Source of the DNA: Mesorhizobium sp. WSM3859
Lineage (GTDB): Bacteria; Pseudomonadota; Alphaproteobacteria; Rhizobiales; Rhizobiaceae
Direction of reading: 5' to 3'
Assembly (NCBI RefSeq): GCF_002295065.1
Contig: NZ_NSGG01000004.1
Span: 1-64,000 of the forward strand
DNA length: 64,000 nucleotides
Numbering within the stretch: the first letter of the stretch is position 1; each line of letters opens with the position of its first letter. Below are positions 46,455 to 55,352 of this stretch, piece after piece. The translations under genes were made by a program, and so were the position numbers. A model generated the notes under the pieces. The model was not told the DNA's origin and ran no database searches. It saw nothing but the letters and a program-made list of their open reading frames with translations.

Positions 46455-48011
46455 ATGTCAGACTACTCAGAAGTCGACAAGCATGAGGACCTAAAGGTCC
46501 TCCACGGAATGGGCTACGCCCAGGAACTGTCGCGAAGCATGAGCCGCTTCTCGAACTTCGCGATCTCGTTCTCGATCATCTGCATCCTTTCAGGCGGCAT
46601 CAATTCCTTCGCCCAGGCGACGTCCTCGATCGGCGGCGCCGGCGCCGGCATCGGCTGGATCGTCGGTTGCGCCGTGTCTGGGTTCTTTGCCCTTGCCATG
46701 GCCCAGATTGCTTCAGCATTTCCAACCGCCGGCGGCCTCTACCACTGGTCGTCGATCCTTGGAAACCGTTTCACCGGCTGGCTCACCGCCTGGCTCAACC
46801 TGCTCGGCCTGATCACCGTGCTCGGCGCCATCAACATCGGCACCGCTTTCTTCTTTGTCGGCACTTTCGGCAGTTGGTTCGGCATCACCGGCACGCCGGG
46901 TGAGATTGTCGGATTTGTTGCCGTCATTACAGTCCTTCAGGCGATCTGCAATCACTTCGGTATCAAACTGACCGCTATGCTGACGGACGCTTCCGGCTTC
47001 CTGATCCTGGGCGCGACTGCGGTGCTAATCGTGGCCTGCCTGGTGTTTGCGCCCGCGATCGACGTCACGCGGTTGTGGACGTTCACCAACTATTCGGGCG
47101 ATGCCGGCGGCGGCGTCTTCCCGCAAACAGATTCCATGACGTACCTGTTCCTGCTCTGCCTGTTGCTACCGGTCTACACCATCACCGGCTACGACGCTTC
47201 GGCGCATACATCCGAAGAAACGCTGAAGGCAGCGCATTCCGTGCCGCGCGCGATCGTCTCATCGGTGCTGTGGTCTTCGCTTATCGGCTGGGCAATGCTG
47301 TGCGCGATCGTCCTGGCCATTCCGGATTTGGCTGCAGGCGCCAAGCAGGGCTGGAGTGTGTTCTTCTCGACCATGGACGCGATTCTTCCGGTCTGGCTGA
47401 AGGAACTGCTCTATCTTGCCATCCTGATCTCGCAGTTCCTCTGCGGCCTTGCCACGGTGACCTCGGCCTCGCGGATGTTGTTTGCCTTCTCCCGCGACGG
47501 CGGCATGCCGGTCGGTTCGGCCGGTCTCGCCAAAGTCAGCCCGACGTGGCGGACGCCGGTCAATGCCATATGGACAGCTGCCATCCTCGAGATCATCTAT
47601 GTGTTCCTCGCCCAGTTCATCTCGATCGGCGGCACGAACATCTACACCATCGTCGTCAACTCGACGCTGGTCTTCCTGTTCCTGTCCTTCACGGTTCCGA
47701 TCGTGCTTGGCATGTTGACCTTTGGCACGGCGAAGTGGCCGAATCCCGGCCCGTGGAATCTCGGCGCTGGCCTGTTCAGGCTGTTCTGCCTGCTCTCGGT
47801 CGTCGGCATGGCGATCATCTTCTTCATCGCCATCCAGCCGCCAAACGACAAGGTGCTCTACATCACCATCGGCTTCCTGATTCTGACTGCGGTGCTCTGG
47901 TTCGGCTTCGAGAACCGCCGCTTCCAGGGTCCGCCGATCGGCGAACAGATCGCGGCGCGCCAGGCGGCGATCAAGGCGGCCGAGCGGGCGGTCGGCGAGA
48001 CCGGCAACTGA
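46455..48011 (+). CDS. APC-superfamily amine/amino-acid/choline-type permease
   Basis: A 518-residue permease with about 12 transmembrane segments of the amino acid/choline transporter group. The N terminus LSRSMSRFSNFAISFSIICILSGG and the motifs ASAFPTAGGLYHWSSILG and GYDASAHTSEETLKAAHSVP are typical of GABA/choline-type permeases. It should bring an amine or amino-alcohol substrate across the inner membrane by proton coupling. AGGGGA lies before the ATG. It lies between the hydrolase and the ligase genes. Confidence 0.88.
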   Translation: MSDYSEVDKHEDLKVLHGMGYAQELSRSMSRFSNFAISFSIICILSGGINSFAQATSSIGGAGAGIGWIVGCAVSGFFALAMAQIASAFPTAGGLYHWSSILGNRFTGWLTAWLNLLGLITVLGAINIGTAFFFVGTFGSWFGITGTPGEIVGFVAVITVLQAICNHFGIKLTAMLTDASGFLILGATAVLIVACLVFAPAIDVTRLWTFTNYSGDAGGGVFPQTDSMTYLFLLCLLLPVYTITGYDASAHTSEETLKAAHSVPRAIVSSVLWSSLIGWAMLCAIVLAIPDLAAGAKQGWSVFFSTMDAILPVWLKELLYLAILISQFLCGLATVTSASRMLFAFSRDGGMPVGSAGLAKVSPTWRTPVNAIWTAAILEIIYVFLAQFISIGGTNIYTIVVNSTLVFLFLSFTVPIVLGMLTFGTAKWPNPGPWNLGAGLFRLFCLLSVVGMAIIFFIAIQPPNDKVLYITIGFLILTAVLWFGFENRRFQGPPIGEQIAARQAAIKAAERAVGETGN

Positions 48012-48096
48012 CCTTCGCTTCGAGGCCATGGCCGGCGCAATGCCAGCCATGGCCTCGTTTCTCCCTTAAATCGACAAGCACTGGAGCGCCAAAGGA

Positions 48097-49467
48097 ATGG
48101 CCGGGAATTTCTCGTTCGATCAGTTGAAGAAAGCGGTCTCGAACGGCGAGATCGACACGGTGCTGGCCTGCATCGTCGACATGCAGGGCCGGCTCGCGGG
48201 AAAGCGCTTCCTGGCCCAATATTTCGTCGATTCCGCGCATGGCGAGACGCATGGCTGCAACTATCTGCTCGCCTGCGACATCGATATGGAACCGGTGCCC
48301 GGCTACAAGGCGGCAAGCTGGTCGAAGGGCTATGGCGACTTCGTCATGAAGCCGGACCTGTCGACGCTGCGGCGCATTCCGTGGCTGGAAAAGACGGCGC
48401 TGGTCATCTGCGACGTGCTCGACCATCACACGCATGAGGATCTTGGGCACTCACCCCGCGCGATCCTGAAGAGACAGGTCAAGCGTCTGCAGGAGCGCGG
48501 CTATATCGGCTATTTCGCTTCCGAGCTCGAATTCTACCTGTTCAGCGAGACCTACGAGTCCGCCCGCAAGAAGCACTGGCAGGGTCTCGACAGCGCCTCG
48601 CCCTATATCGGCGACTACCAGATCGGCATCACCAGCAAGGAAGAAGGCGTCATGCGCCGGCTCCGCAACGAGATGGAAGCCGCAGGCATCCCGATCGAGA
48701 ATTCCAAGGGCGAGTGGGGTCCCGGCCAGGAAGAGATCAATGTGCGCTACGCCGAGGCGCTCGACATGGCCGACCGCCATGTCATCCTGAAGAACGGCGC
48801 CAAGGAAATCGCCGATTCCGAAGGCAAGGCCATCTCCTTCATGGCCAAGTACAATTACGGGCTCGCCGGCAATTCCAGCCATATCCACAATTCGCTGTGG
48901 AGCGCCGACGGCAAGACGCCGCTGTTCTTCGATAAAAAGGCCGAATGGACGCTATCGAGCCTTGGCCAGCAATGGGCGGCCGGCCAGCTCAAATACGCCA
49001 AGGAGTTCACCTGGTTCCTGGCGCCCTACATCAATTCCTACAAGCGCTTCCAAGCCGGCACCTTCGCGCCGACCAAGATCATGTGGAGCGAGGACAACCG
49101 TACCGCCGGCTTCCGGCTCTGCGGCGAGGGCACGAAAGGCATCCGCATGGAGTGCCGCATCGGCGGCGCCGATTTGAACCCTTATCTGGCCTTCGCGGCG
49201 CTGATCGCGTCCGGCCTCGCCGGCATCGACGAGAAGCTGGAACTGCAGAAGCCGTTCGTCGGCGACGCCTACCAGGCTTCGCGGCTGCCGGAGATCCCGA
49301 AGACGTTGCGCGACGCCACCGAGACGCTGGCCAAGTCGAACATGCTGAAGCAGGCCTTCGGCGACGACGTGATCGACCACTATGTGCACACCGCCCGCTG
49401 GGAGCAGTTCGAATACGACCGCCGCATCACGGATTGGGAACTGCATAGAGGGTTTGAGCGGTACTAG
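48097..49467 (+). CDS. Glutamine synthetase-like gamma-glutamyl-amine ligase
   Basis: A 456-residue ligase of the glutamine synthetase family type III/PuuA-like group. Visible marks are MQGRLAGKRFLAQYF, FASELEFYLFSE (metal glutamates), EWGPGQEEIN, GNSSHIHNSLW (ATP/metal region) and RMECRIGGADLNPYLAFAALIASG. Such enzymes glutamylate amines (putrescine, ethanolamine, isopropylamine) instead of ammonia. With an aldehyde dehydrogenase and alcohol dehydrogenase in the same cluster, an amino-alcohol substrate is the best guess. Not a housekeeping GlnA: the sequence lacks the adenylylation loop pattern. Confidence 0.88.
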   Translation: MAGNFSFDQLKKAVSNGEIDTVLACIVDMQGRLAGKRFLAQYFVDSAHGETHGCNYLLACDIDMEPVPGYKAASWSKGYGDFVMKPDLSTLRRIPWLEKTALVICDVLDHHTHEDLGHSPRAILKRQVKRLQERGYIGYFASELEFYLFSETYESARKKHWQGLDSASPYIGDYQIGITSKEEGVMRRLRNEMEAAGIPIENSKGEWGPGQEEINVRYAEALDMADRHVILKNGAKEIADSEGKAISFMAKYNYGLAGNSSHIHNSLWSADGKTPLFFDKKAEWTLSSLGQQWAAGQLKYAKEFTWFLAPYINSYKRFQAGTFAPTKIMWSEDNRTAGFRLCGEGTKGIRMECRIGGADLNPYLAFAALIASGLAGIDEKLELQKPFVGDAYQASRLPEIPKTLRDATETLAKSNMLKQAFGDDVIDHYVHTARWEQFEYDRRITDWELHRGFERY

Positions 49468-49471
49468 AAAG

Positions 49472-49486
49472 ATAGTAATATACTAT
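49472..49486. promoter_or_regulatory. Palindrome before the DUF7662-like/PIN pair
   Basis: ATAGTA-ATA-TACTAT, a palindrome with six-base arms in a short AT-rich patch between the ligase gene and the antitoxin-like gene, 43 bases before the latter's start. A typical place for an antitoxin operator; unproven. Confidence 0.4.
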
Positions 49487-49528
49487 TGCCAACTTGACCG
49501 GAAATGCGGGCCGAACTAGATTTATGAG

Positions 49529-50005
49529 ATGACCGAAGGAACCAAATATCATCCGCTGTTCGAGCATCTGCTGTTCTCGGGCCAGGGGCATTTGTCGATG
49601 AGCTTCGACGAGATCGAACAAATAATAGCTGGCCGCTTGCCGCCGTCGGCGCGACAGCGCGAGGAATGGTGGGCGAACAGCCCGAGCGGCCACAGCCAGG
49701 CGCGCGCCTGGCTACGCGCAAATTATCGGGCGTCTCGTATCGATCTCGCGAACGAACGGGTGGACTTCAATCTGGAGGGGTGGCCCGAGGGCTATCGAAA
49801 GCCGAATATGGCCACCGCGGACAAGGGCCGCCCGGGAATGGCGGAATCGACACAGGCAAGCTACGAACATCCGCAGGAAGGGAAGCTCTCACATGCGCCA
49901 GGGGATGCGGATCATCCGCTCTTCGGCATATGGACGGGCAAGGTTACGCTTCGCCAGGGGTATGACTACACCAAACCGGCTTTGGAGCCGGACGCACTGC
50001 CGTGA
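49529..50005 (+). CDS. Putative antitoxin with DUF7662-like domain
   Basis: A 158-residue protein. Residues 5-85 (KYHPLFEHLLFSG, MSFDEIEQIIAGRLPPSAR, EEWWANSP, HSQARAWLRANY, RIDLANERVDF) follow the pattern I remember for DUF7662 proteins, whose WWAN and LPxSA motifs are distinctive and which may bind DNA. The tail (DHPLFGIWTGKVTLRQGYDY) resembles the toxin-neutralising end of VapB-type antitoxins. The stop overlaps the GTG start of the PIN-domain gene by four bases, the classic antitoxin-toxin order. The pairing of these two is inferred from overlap. Confidence 0.65.
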   Translation: MTEGTKYHPLFEHLLFSGQGHLSMSFDEIEQIIAGRLPPSARQREEWWANSPSGHSQARAWLRANYRASRIDLANERVDFNLEGWPEGYRKPNMATADKGRPGMAESTQASYEHPQEGKLSHAPGDADHPLFGIWTGKVTLRQGYDYTKPALEPDALP

Positions 50006-50418
50006 CACACAGGCTGCTGCTCGACACTTGCGCGATCATATGGATTGCGTTGAACGAACCGATCAGGCCGGAAGCCAGGACTGCCATCAATACCGCAGGA
50101 GCCGCTGACGAGAAAATCCGGGTTTCCCCCATTTCGGCTTGGGAATTGGGACTGCTGAGCGCCAAGGGCCGATTGGCGGCCGCAAAGTCGCCGGCAAGCA
50201 TTTTTGGGGAAGTGATCGCTACGCCGGGCATCAGGGTCGAGGCTCTTTCGCCGGAATTATTGATTGAATCATCTTTCCTGCCCGGATCGCTGCACGGCGA
50301 TCCTGCGGATCGTATATTGATTGCGACCGCGCGGGCGTTCGATTTGACGCTCGTGACGCGCGATCAGTCGATACTGGATTATGCAAGGGTGGGGCATGTT
50401 CGTGCCCTTGCCTGCTGA
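50002..50418 (+). CDS. vapC: PIN-domain ribonuclease toxin, VapC-type
   Basis: A 138-residue PIN-domain protein. The four acidic residues are in place: Asp8 (LLLDTCAIIW), Glu48 (ISAWELGLL), Asp100/103 (GDPADRILIATA) and Asp121 (VTRDQSIL). VapC toxins cleave tRNA or rRNA. The start is GTG, overlapping the upstream gene. The pair is inserted between the ligase and aldehyde dehydrogenase genes of a catabolic operon and reads the same way, suggesting acquisition by transfer. Confidence 0.88.
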   Translation: MTHRLLLDTCAIIWIALNEPIRPEARTAINTAGAADEKIRVSPISAWELGLLSAKGRLAAAKSPASIFGEVIATPGIRVEALSPELLIESSFLPGSLHGDPADRILIATARAFDLTLVTRDQSILDYARVGHVRALAC

Positions 50419-50448
50419 TGCCTACCTTTCGATAGCTGGAGATCCTTT

Positions 50449-51834
50449 TTGGAAACCGTAAAACTCAAATCCCCCATCGACGGTTCGATCTACGCCGAAC
50501 GGCCTGTCGCGAGCGACCAGGCGATCAATGCCGCGGTCGAGCGCGCCAGGGTGGCGCAGGAGAAATGGGCGGAGACGCCGGTCGTCGAGCGCGGCAAATA
50601 CATGCTGGCGATGCTCGAGGCGCTGGTCGCCATGACCGACGAGATCGTGCCGGAGATCGCCTGGCAGATGGGCCGGCCGGTGCGCTATGGCGGCGAGTTC
50701 GGCGGCGTCAAGGAACGCACCAACTATATGGTGGAGATCGCCGAAGCCGCGCTGAAGCCGGTCATGGCCTCCAACCCGAAGGACGGTTTTCGGCGCTATG
50801 TGAAGAAGGCGCCGCTCGGCGTCGTCATGGTGATCGCGCCGTGGAACTATCCCTACCTCACCGCCGTCAACACCATCGTGCCGGCGCTGATGGCCGGAAG
50901 CGCCGTCATCCTCAAGCACGCGGCGCAGACGCTGCTCGTCGGCGAACGCTTCCAACAGGCTTTCGACAAGGCCGGCCTGCCCAAGGGCCTGTTCCAGAAC
51001 CTCGTCATGAACCACACCCAGACGGAGAAACTGCTCGGCTCGGGCAAGATCGACCATGTCAACTTCACCGGCTCGGTCGGCGGCGGGCGCGCCATCGAGA
51101 AGGCTGCTGCCGGCACCTTCATGACGCTCGGTCTGGAGCTCGGCGGCAAGGATCCCGCCTATGTGCTGCCCGATGCCAAGATGGACCATGCGGTCGCCAA
51201 TCTGGTCGACGGCGCCTTCTTCAATTCCGGCCAGTGCTGCTGCGGCATCGAGCGCGTCTATGTGCATGAGAAAGTCTATGACGAGTTCGTCGAGGGTTTT
51301 GTCGCCGAGACGAAGAACTATGTCGTCGGCAATCCGCTGGAACAGGCGACGACCCTGGGTCCGATGGCGCAGGCGCGCTTCGCCGACCTGATCCGTGAGC
51401 AGAAAGCCGAGGCACTGCGCAAGGGTGCCAAGGCGCATATCAACATGAAGGTCGAGAACGACAAGGCCGGCTCGCCCTATCTGGCGCCGGAAGTGCTGAC
51501 AGAAGTCGATCACCAGATGAGCGTCATGCGCGAGGAAAGTTTCGGCCCGATCGTCGGCATCATGAAGGTGCGCAACGACGAGGAGGCGATCGCGCTGATG
51601 AACGACAGCCCCTACGGGCTGACGGCTTCGATCTGGACGCGCGACACCGAGCGCGCGGTGGCGATCGGCGACCGTGTCGAAACCGGAACGGTGTTCATGA
51701 ACCGCTGCGACTATCTCGACCCGGCGCTGGTCTGGACCGGCGTCAAGGACACCGGCAAGGGCGCGGCGCTCTCGGCCATCGGCTACGACAATCTGACCCG
51801 GCCAAAATCCTACCACCTGCGCGAAACGATCTGA
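50449..51834 (+). CDS. NAD(P)-dependent aldehyde dehydrogenase
   Basis: A 461-residue ALDH, with MVIAPWNYPYLTAVNTIVPAL, the catalytic Glu in LELGGKDPAYV and the catalytic Cys in FNSGQCCCGIERV. The start is TTG with GGAG before it (GGAGATCCTTTTTGG). It should oxidise the aldehyde formed by the alcohol dehydrogenase of the same operon. The reading frame starts 31 bases after the PIN gene stop, so the toxin pair does not separate it from the operon. Confidence 0.92.
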   Translation: METVKLKSPIDGSIYAERPVASDQAINAAVERARVAQEKWAETPVVERGKYMLAMLEALVAMTDEIVPEIAWQMGRPVRYGGEFGGVKERTNYMVEIAEAALKPVMASNPKDGFRRYVKKAPLGVVMVIAPWNYPYLTAVNTIVPALMAGSAVILKHAAQTLLVGERFQQAFDKAGLPKGLFQNLVMNHTQTEKLLGSGKIDHVNFTGSVGGGRAIEKAAAGTFMTLGLELGGKDPAYVLPDAKMDHAVANLVDGAFFNSGQCCCGIERVYVHEKVYDEFVEGFVAETKNYVVGNPLEQATTLGPMAQARFADLIREQKAEALRKGAKAHINMKVENDKAGSPYLAPEVLTEVDHQMSVMREESFGPIVGIMKVRNDEEAIALMNDSPYGLTASIWTRDTERAVAIGDRVETGTVFMNRCDYLDPALVWTGVKDTGKGAALSAIGYDNLTRPKSYHLRETI

Positions 51835-51852
51835 CCTTTCGAAAGACTGAAA

Positions 51853-53025
51853 ATGTCCAAGCTCATCTCCAAATGGAACTACCCCACCACCGTCCGCTTC
51901 GGCGCCGGGCGCATCAAGGAATTGCCTGATGTGCTCAATGTGACGGGCATCAAGCGGCCGCTCTTCGTCACCGATCCCGGCCTTGCGAAGCTGCCCGTCG
52001 TCGCCTCGACGCTGAAGATCCTCGACGATGCCAAGATCCCGTATGGCGTCTTCTCGGAGGTGAGGCCGAACCCGGTCGAGTCCAATCTCACCGCCGGCAT
52101 CGCGGTGTTCAAGAAGGGCAAGCATGACGGCGTCATCGCCTTCGGCGGCGGCTCCGCGCTCGACCTCGGCAAGCTGATCGCCTTCCAGGCTGGGCAGACC
52201 CGGCCTGTATGGGATTTCGAGGATGTAGGAGACTGGTGGACCCGGGCCAATTCGGACGTGATTGCGCCGATCATCGCGGTGCCGACCACGGCGGGCACGG
52301 GGTCCGAGGTCGGTCGCGCCGGCGTGATCACCAATGAGGAGACCCACACCAAGAAGGTCATCTTCCATCCGAAACTTTTGCCGGCAATCGTCATTGCCGA
52401 CCCGGAACTTTCGGTCGGCATGCCGGCCTTCATCACCGCCGGCACCGGCATGGACGCGCTTGCGCACTGCCTGGAGGCCTATTGCGCGCCGGGCTATCAT
52501 CCGATGGCGGACGGCATCGCGGTGGAAGGCATAAGGCTGGTGTTCGAGAACCTGCCGAAGGCCTTCGCCAACGGCAAGGATCTGGTCGCCCGCGCGCATA
52601 TGATGAGCGCGGCGGCCATGGGCGCCACCGCTTTCCAGAAGGGGCTCGGCGCCATCCATTCGCTGTCGCATCCGATCGGCGCGCTCTACGACACCCATCA
52701 CGGCATGACCAACGCGGTGTTCATGCCCTATGTGCTGGCCTTCAACCGCGAGGCGATCGAGGACCGTATCGTACGGCTCGCCGCCTATTGCGGCATCAAG
52801 GGCGGCTTCGACGGCTTTGCCAAGGCGATCATCAAGCTGCGCAAGGAGCTCAAGGTGCCGCACGCGCTGCCCGGCCTGATCAGGGGGCTCGACATGGACA
52901 AGAAGCGCAAGACGCTGATCGCCGACATGGCGGTGGTCGATCCGACGGCTGGCGGCAATCCGGTGAAGCTGACCAAGAAAGCGGCGCTGACGCTGCTCGA
53001 AAATGCGATCGCCGGTGCCGTTTGA
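51853..53025 (+). CDS. Iron-containing alcohol dehydrogenase
   Basis: A 390-residue type III alcohol dehydrogenase, with FGGGSALDLGKLIAF, PTTAGTGSEVGRAGV and the metal histidines in ALAHCLEAYCA and HSLSHPIGALYDTHHGMTN. It starts 19 bases after the aldehyde dehydrogenase stop. Together the two would convert a terminal alcohol to an acid, as expected if the substrate is a gamma-glutamylated amino alcohol. Confidence 0.93.
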   Translation: MSKLISKWNYPTTVRFGAGRIKELPDVLNVTGIKRPLFVTDPGLAKLPVVASTLKILDDAKIPYGVFSEVRPNPVESNLTAGIAVFKKGKHDGVIAFGGGSALDLGKLIAFQAGQTRPVWDFEDVGDWWTRANSDVIAPIIAVPTTAGTGSEVGRAGVITNEETHTKKVIFHPKLLPAIVIADPELSVGMPAFITAGTGMDALAHCLEAYCAPGYHPMADGIAVEGIRLVFENLPKAFANGKDLVARAHMMSAAAMGATAFQKGLGAIHSLSHPIGALYDTHHGMTNAVFMPYVLAFNREAIEDRIVRLAAYCGIKGGFDGFAKAIIKLRKELKVPHALPGLIRGLDMDKKRKTLIADMAVVDPTAGGNPVKLTKKAALTLLENAIAGAV

Positions 53026-53107
53026 GAGCCGGCTTTCAAGACCAAAAGTTGAAGAAGGGAACAACTCGAGGAAAGGGAGAAGGGGCAAAAATCAAGGCAG
53101 CTAACCA

Positions 53108-53170
53108 TTAGCCGGAAAATTAAGTGCGGGCTAATTGCTACAGTCCGTTAAAAAGAGTTAACTTTTTTCG
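53108..53170. other. Short inverted repeats in the gap before the ABC transporter genes
   Basis: TTAGCC and GGCTAA (53108-53134) and an AT-rich near-palindrome around GTTAAC flanked by AAAAAG and TTTTTT (53150-53168) lie in the 244-base gap between the alcohol dehydrogenase and the binding-protein gene. They may be a weak terminator and/or promoter elements of the transporter genes. No coding potential is seen. Confidence 0.4.
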
Positions 53171-53269
53171 CTGTGGGCTTCGGTTTCAAAAAGCCTTCAT
53201 CTGGCTGTCACACGAAAACGATACCCGCATCGCAGGCGCCTAACAGCGCCAGTTCAACGGAGAGAACAC

Positions 53270-54376
53270 ATGTTCAAGTTCACGGGGAAAGTGCTTTCCC
53301 TCTCGGCCGCGGCGCTCTTCGCGTCGACGGTGATTTCGTCCGCCGCTTCGATGGACGATCTCGTCAAGGCCGCGAAGGCGGAAGGCCAGCTCACTGTCAT
53401 CGCGCTTCCGCATGACTGGTGCGGCTATGGGGCAGTGATCGACGCTTTCAAGGCTAAGTATCCGGAAATCACCATCAACGAGCTCAACCCGGACGCCGGC
53501 TCGGGCGACGAGGTCGAGGCGATCAAGGCGAACAAGGACAACAAGGGCCCGCAGGCGCCTGACGTCATCGACGTCGGCCTGTCCTTCGGTCCGACCGCAA
53601 AGAAAGACGGCCTGATCCAGGCTTACAAGGTATCGACCTGGGATTCGATCCCGGACAGCGCCAAGGATGCCGATGGTTTTTGGACGGGCGACTATTACGG
53701 CGTGCTGTCCTTCCTGGTGAACAAGGATCTTGTGAAGGAAGCTCCGGCTGACTGGGCAGACCTGCTGAAGTCAGACTATGCCAACACCGTCGCCCTTGCC
53801 GGGGATCCGCGTGCCTCGAACCAAGCGATCCAGGCGGTCTACGCCGCCGGCCTGTCCGGTGGTGCCGCCGCTGGTGAAGCAGCCGGCACGGCAGGTCTCG
53901 ACTTCTTCAAGAAGCTCAATGCCGCTGGCAATTTTGTGCCGGTCATCGGCAAGCCGGCCACGCTAGCTCAAGGTCAGACCCCGATCCTGGTCACCTGGGA
54001 CTACAACGCGCTTGCCGGCCGCGACACGCTGAAGGGCAACCCGCCGGTCGACGTCGTCGTGCCGAAGACCGGCGTCGTCGCCGGCGTCTATGTGCAGGCG
54101 ATCAGCGCTTATGCGCCGCATCCGAATGCCGCCAAACTCTGGCTCGAGTACCTCTACTCCGACGAGGGTCAGATTGGCTGGCTGAAGGGTTACTGCCATC
54201 CGATCCGCTTCAACGACCTCGCCAAGAACGGCAAGCTTCCCGCCGATGTGATGGCCAAGCTGCCGCCGGCCGAAGCCTATGCGTCGGCAGTGTTCCCGAC
54301 CCTCGACGAGCAGGGTAAGGCCAAGGAGGCGATCACCAAGAACTGGGACGCCACTGTTGGCGCCAACGTGAAGTAA
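53270..54376 (+). CDS. ABC transporter substrate-binding protein (family 1, polyamine/iron/organic-phosphonate type)
   Basis: A 368-residue periplasmic binding protein with a signal peptide (residues 1-27, ending SSAAS). The region MDDLVKAAKAEGQLTVIALPHDWCGYG is characteristic of Fbp/AfuA and PhnS-like group 1 solute-binding proteins. GGAGAGA precedes the ATG. It is followed by permease and ATPase genes, completing an importer. The substrate may be the same amine or amino alcohol used by the upstream enzymes. Confidence 0.88.
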   Translation: MFKFTGKVLSLSAAALFASTVISSAASMDDLVKAAKAEGQLTVIALPHDWCGYGAVIDAFKAKYPEITINELNPDAGSGDEVEAIKANKDNKGPQAPDVIDVGLSFGPTAKKDGLIQAYKVSTWDSIPDSAKDADGFWTGDYYGVLSFLVNKDLVKEAPADWADLLKSDYANTVALAGDPRASNQAIQAVYAAGLSGGAAAGEAAGTAGLDFFKKLNAAGNFVPVIGKPATLAQGQTPILVTWDYNALAGRDTLKGNPPVDVVVPKTGVVAGVYVQAISAYAPHPNAAKLWLEYLYSDEGQIGWLKGYCHPIRFNDLAKNGKLPADVMAKLPPAEAYASAVFPTLDEQGKAKEAITKNWDATVGANVK

Positions 54377-54437
54377 TAGAATGATACGGCCGGGCGGCTC
54401 TGGCCGCCCGGCGCTTCTCCCAGACGGTAGCCCGCGC

Positions 54438-55352
54438 ATGACCGATCTTTCGCTCTCCAACCAGACAATTTCGGGAAAGACGGCGCCGCCCAGCGAAGCG
54501 CGCGCGTTGCGGCTGCCGACGCAGTGGATGGGCGTTGCGCCTTTCTTCATCTTCGCCGTCATGTTTCTTATCCTGCCCACGCTCTACCTGATGCTGGGCG
54601 CGTTCCAGAACGAGGCCGGTGAGTTCACGCTGGAAAATCTCATCGCCCTGTCGGAGCCGAATATCGTTGCCGCCTACTTGATTTCGATTAAGGTCAGTCT
54701 GGCATCGGCGCTTATCGGAGCGTTTGCCGGCCTGGCTATCGCCATTGCCATCGTGCGCGGCGGCTTGCCCAGTTGGATACGGTCGGCGACACTGACCTTT
54801 TCCGGGGTGGCCTCCAATTTTGCCGGCGTCCCTCTGGCATTTGCCTTCCTCGCAACGCTTGGACGCCTCGGGCTTGCCACCGTCATCCTGAACACCGTGT
54901 TCGGCCTTAACATCTACGCGCATGGCTTCAACATCTTGTCGTTCTGGGGCCTCACGCTGACCTATGTCTATTTCCAGATTCCGCTGATGGTGGTCATTAT
55001 CGTGCCAGCGATAGACGGACTGAAGAAGGAATGGGGCGAGGCTGCCGCGACACTTGGCGCGACTACTGCCCAATACTGGCGCATGGTCGTCATCCCGGTG
55101 ATCTGGCCGAGCTTCCTCGGTACCGTTATCCTGCTTTTCGCCAACGCCTTCGGGGCGATTGCCACCGCCTATGCCTTGACCGGCTCGTCGCTCAACATCG
55201 TGCCCATCCTCCTCTACGCGCAGATCCGCGGCGACGTGCTTCACAATGCGCATCTCGGTTATGCGATCGCCTTCGGCATGATCGTCATCACCGGCCTCGC
55301 CAATGTCTTTTACATTTGGTTCCGGACGCGTTCGGAGAGGTGGCTGAAATGA
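54438..55352 (+). CDS. ABC transporter permease 1 (PotB-like)
   Basis: A 304-residue inner-membrane permease with about six transmembrane segments after a 30-residue cytoplasmic N terminus, and the BPD_transp_1 loop EWGEAAATLGATTAQYWRMVVIP. I chose the ATG at 54438 because the longer frame from 54381 passes through the post-gene spacer. The stop overlaps the second permease start (ATGA). Confidence 0.9.
   Translation: MTDLSLSNQTISGKTAPPSEARALRLPTQWMGVAPFFIFAVMFLILPTLYLMLGAFQNEAGEFTLENLIALSEPNIVAAYLISIKVSLASALIGAFAGLAIAIAIVRGGLPSWIRSATLTFSGVASNFAGVPLAFAFLATLGRLGLATVILNTVFGLNIYAHGFNILSFWGLTLTYVYFQIPLMVVIIVPAIDGLKKEWGEAAATLGATTAQYWRMVVIPVIWPSFLGTVILLFANAFGAIATAYALTGSSLNIVPILLYAQIRGDVLHNAHLGYAIAFGMIVITGLANVFYIWFRTRSERWLK

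Noticed and set aside
50422..53088. 888-residue minus-strand open frame opposite the aldehyde and alcohol dehydrogenase genes
   Set aside because: It mirrors two well-recognised plus-strand genes, shows arginine/histidine/aspartate-rich low-complexity composition and no family motif; a typical antisense open frame in GC-rich DNA.
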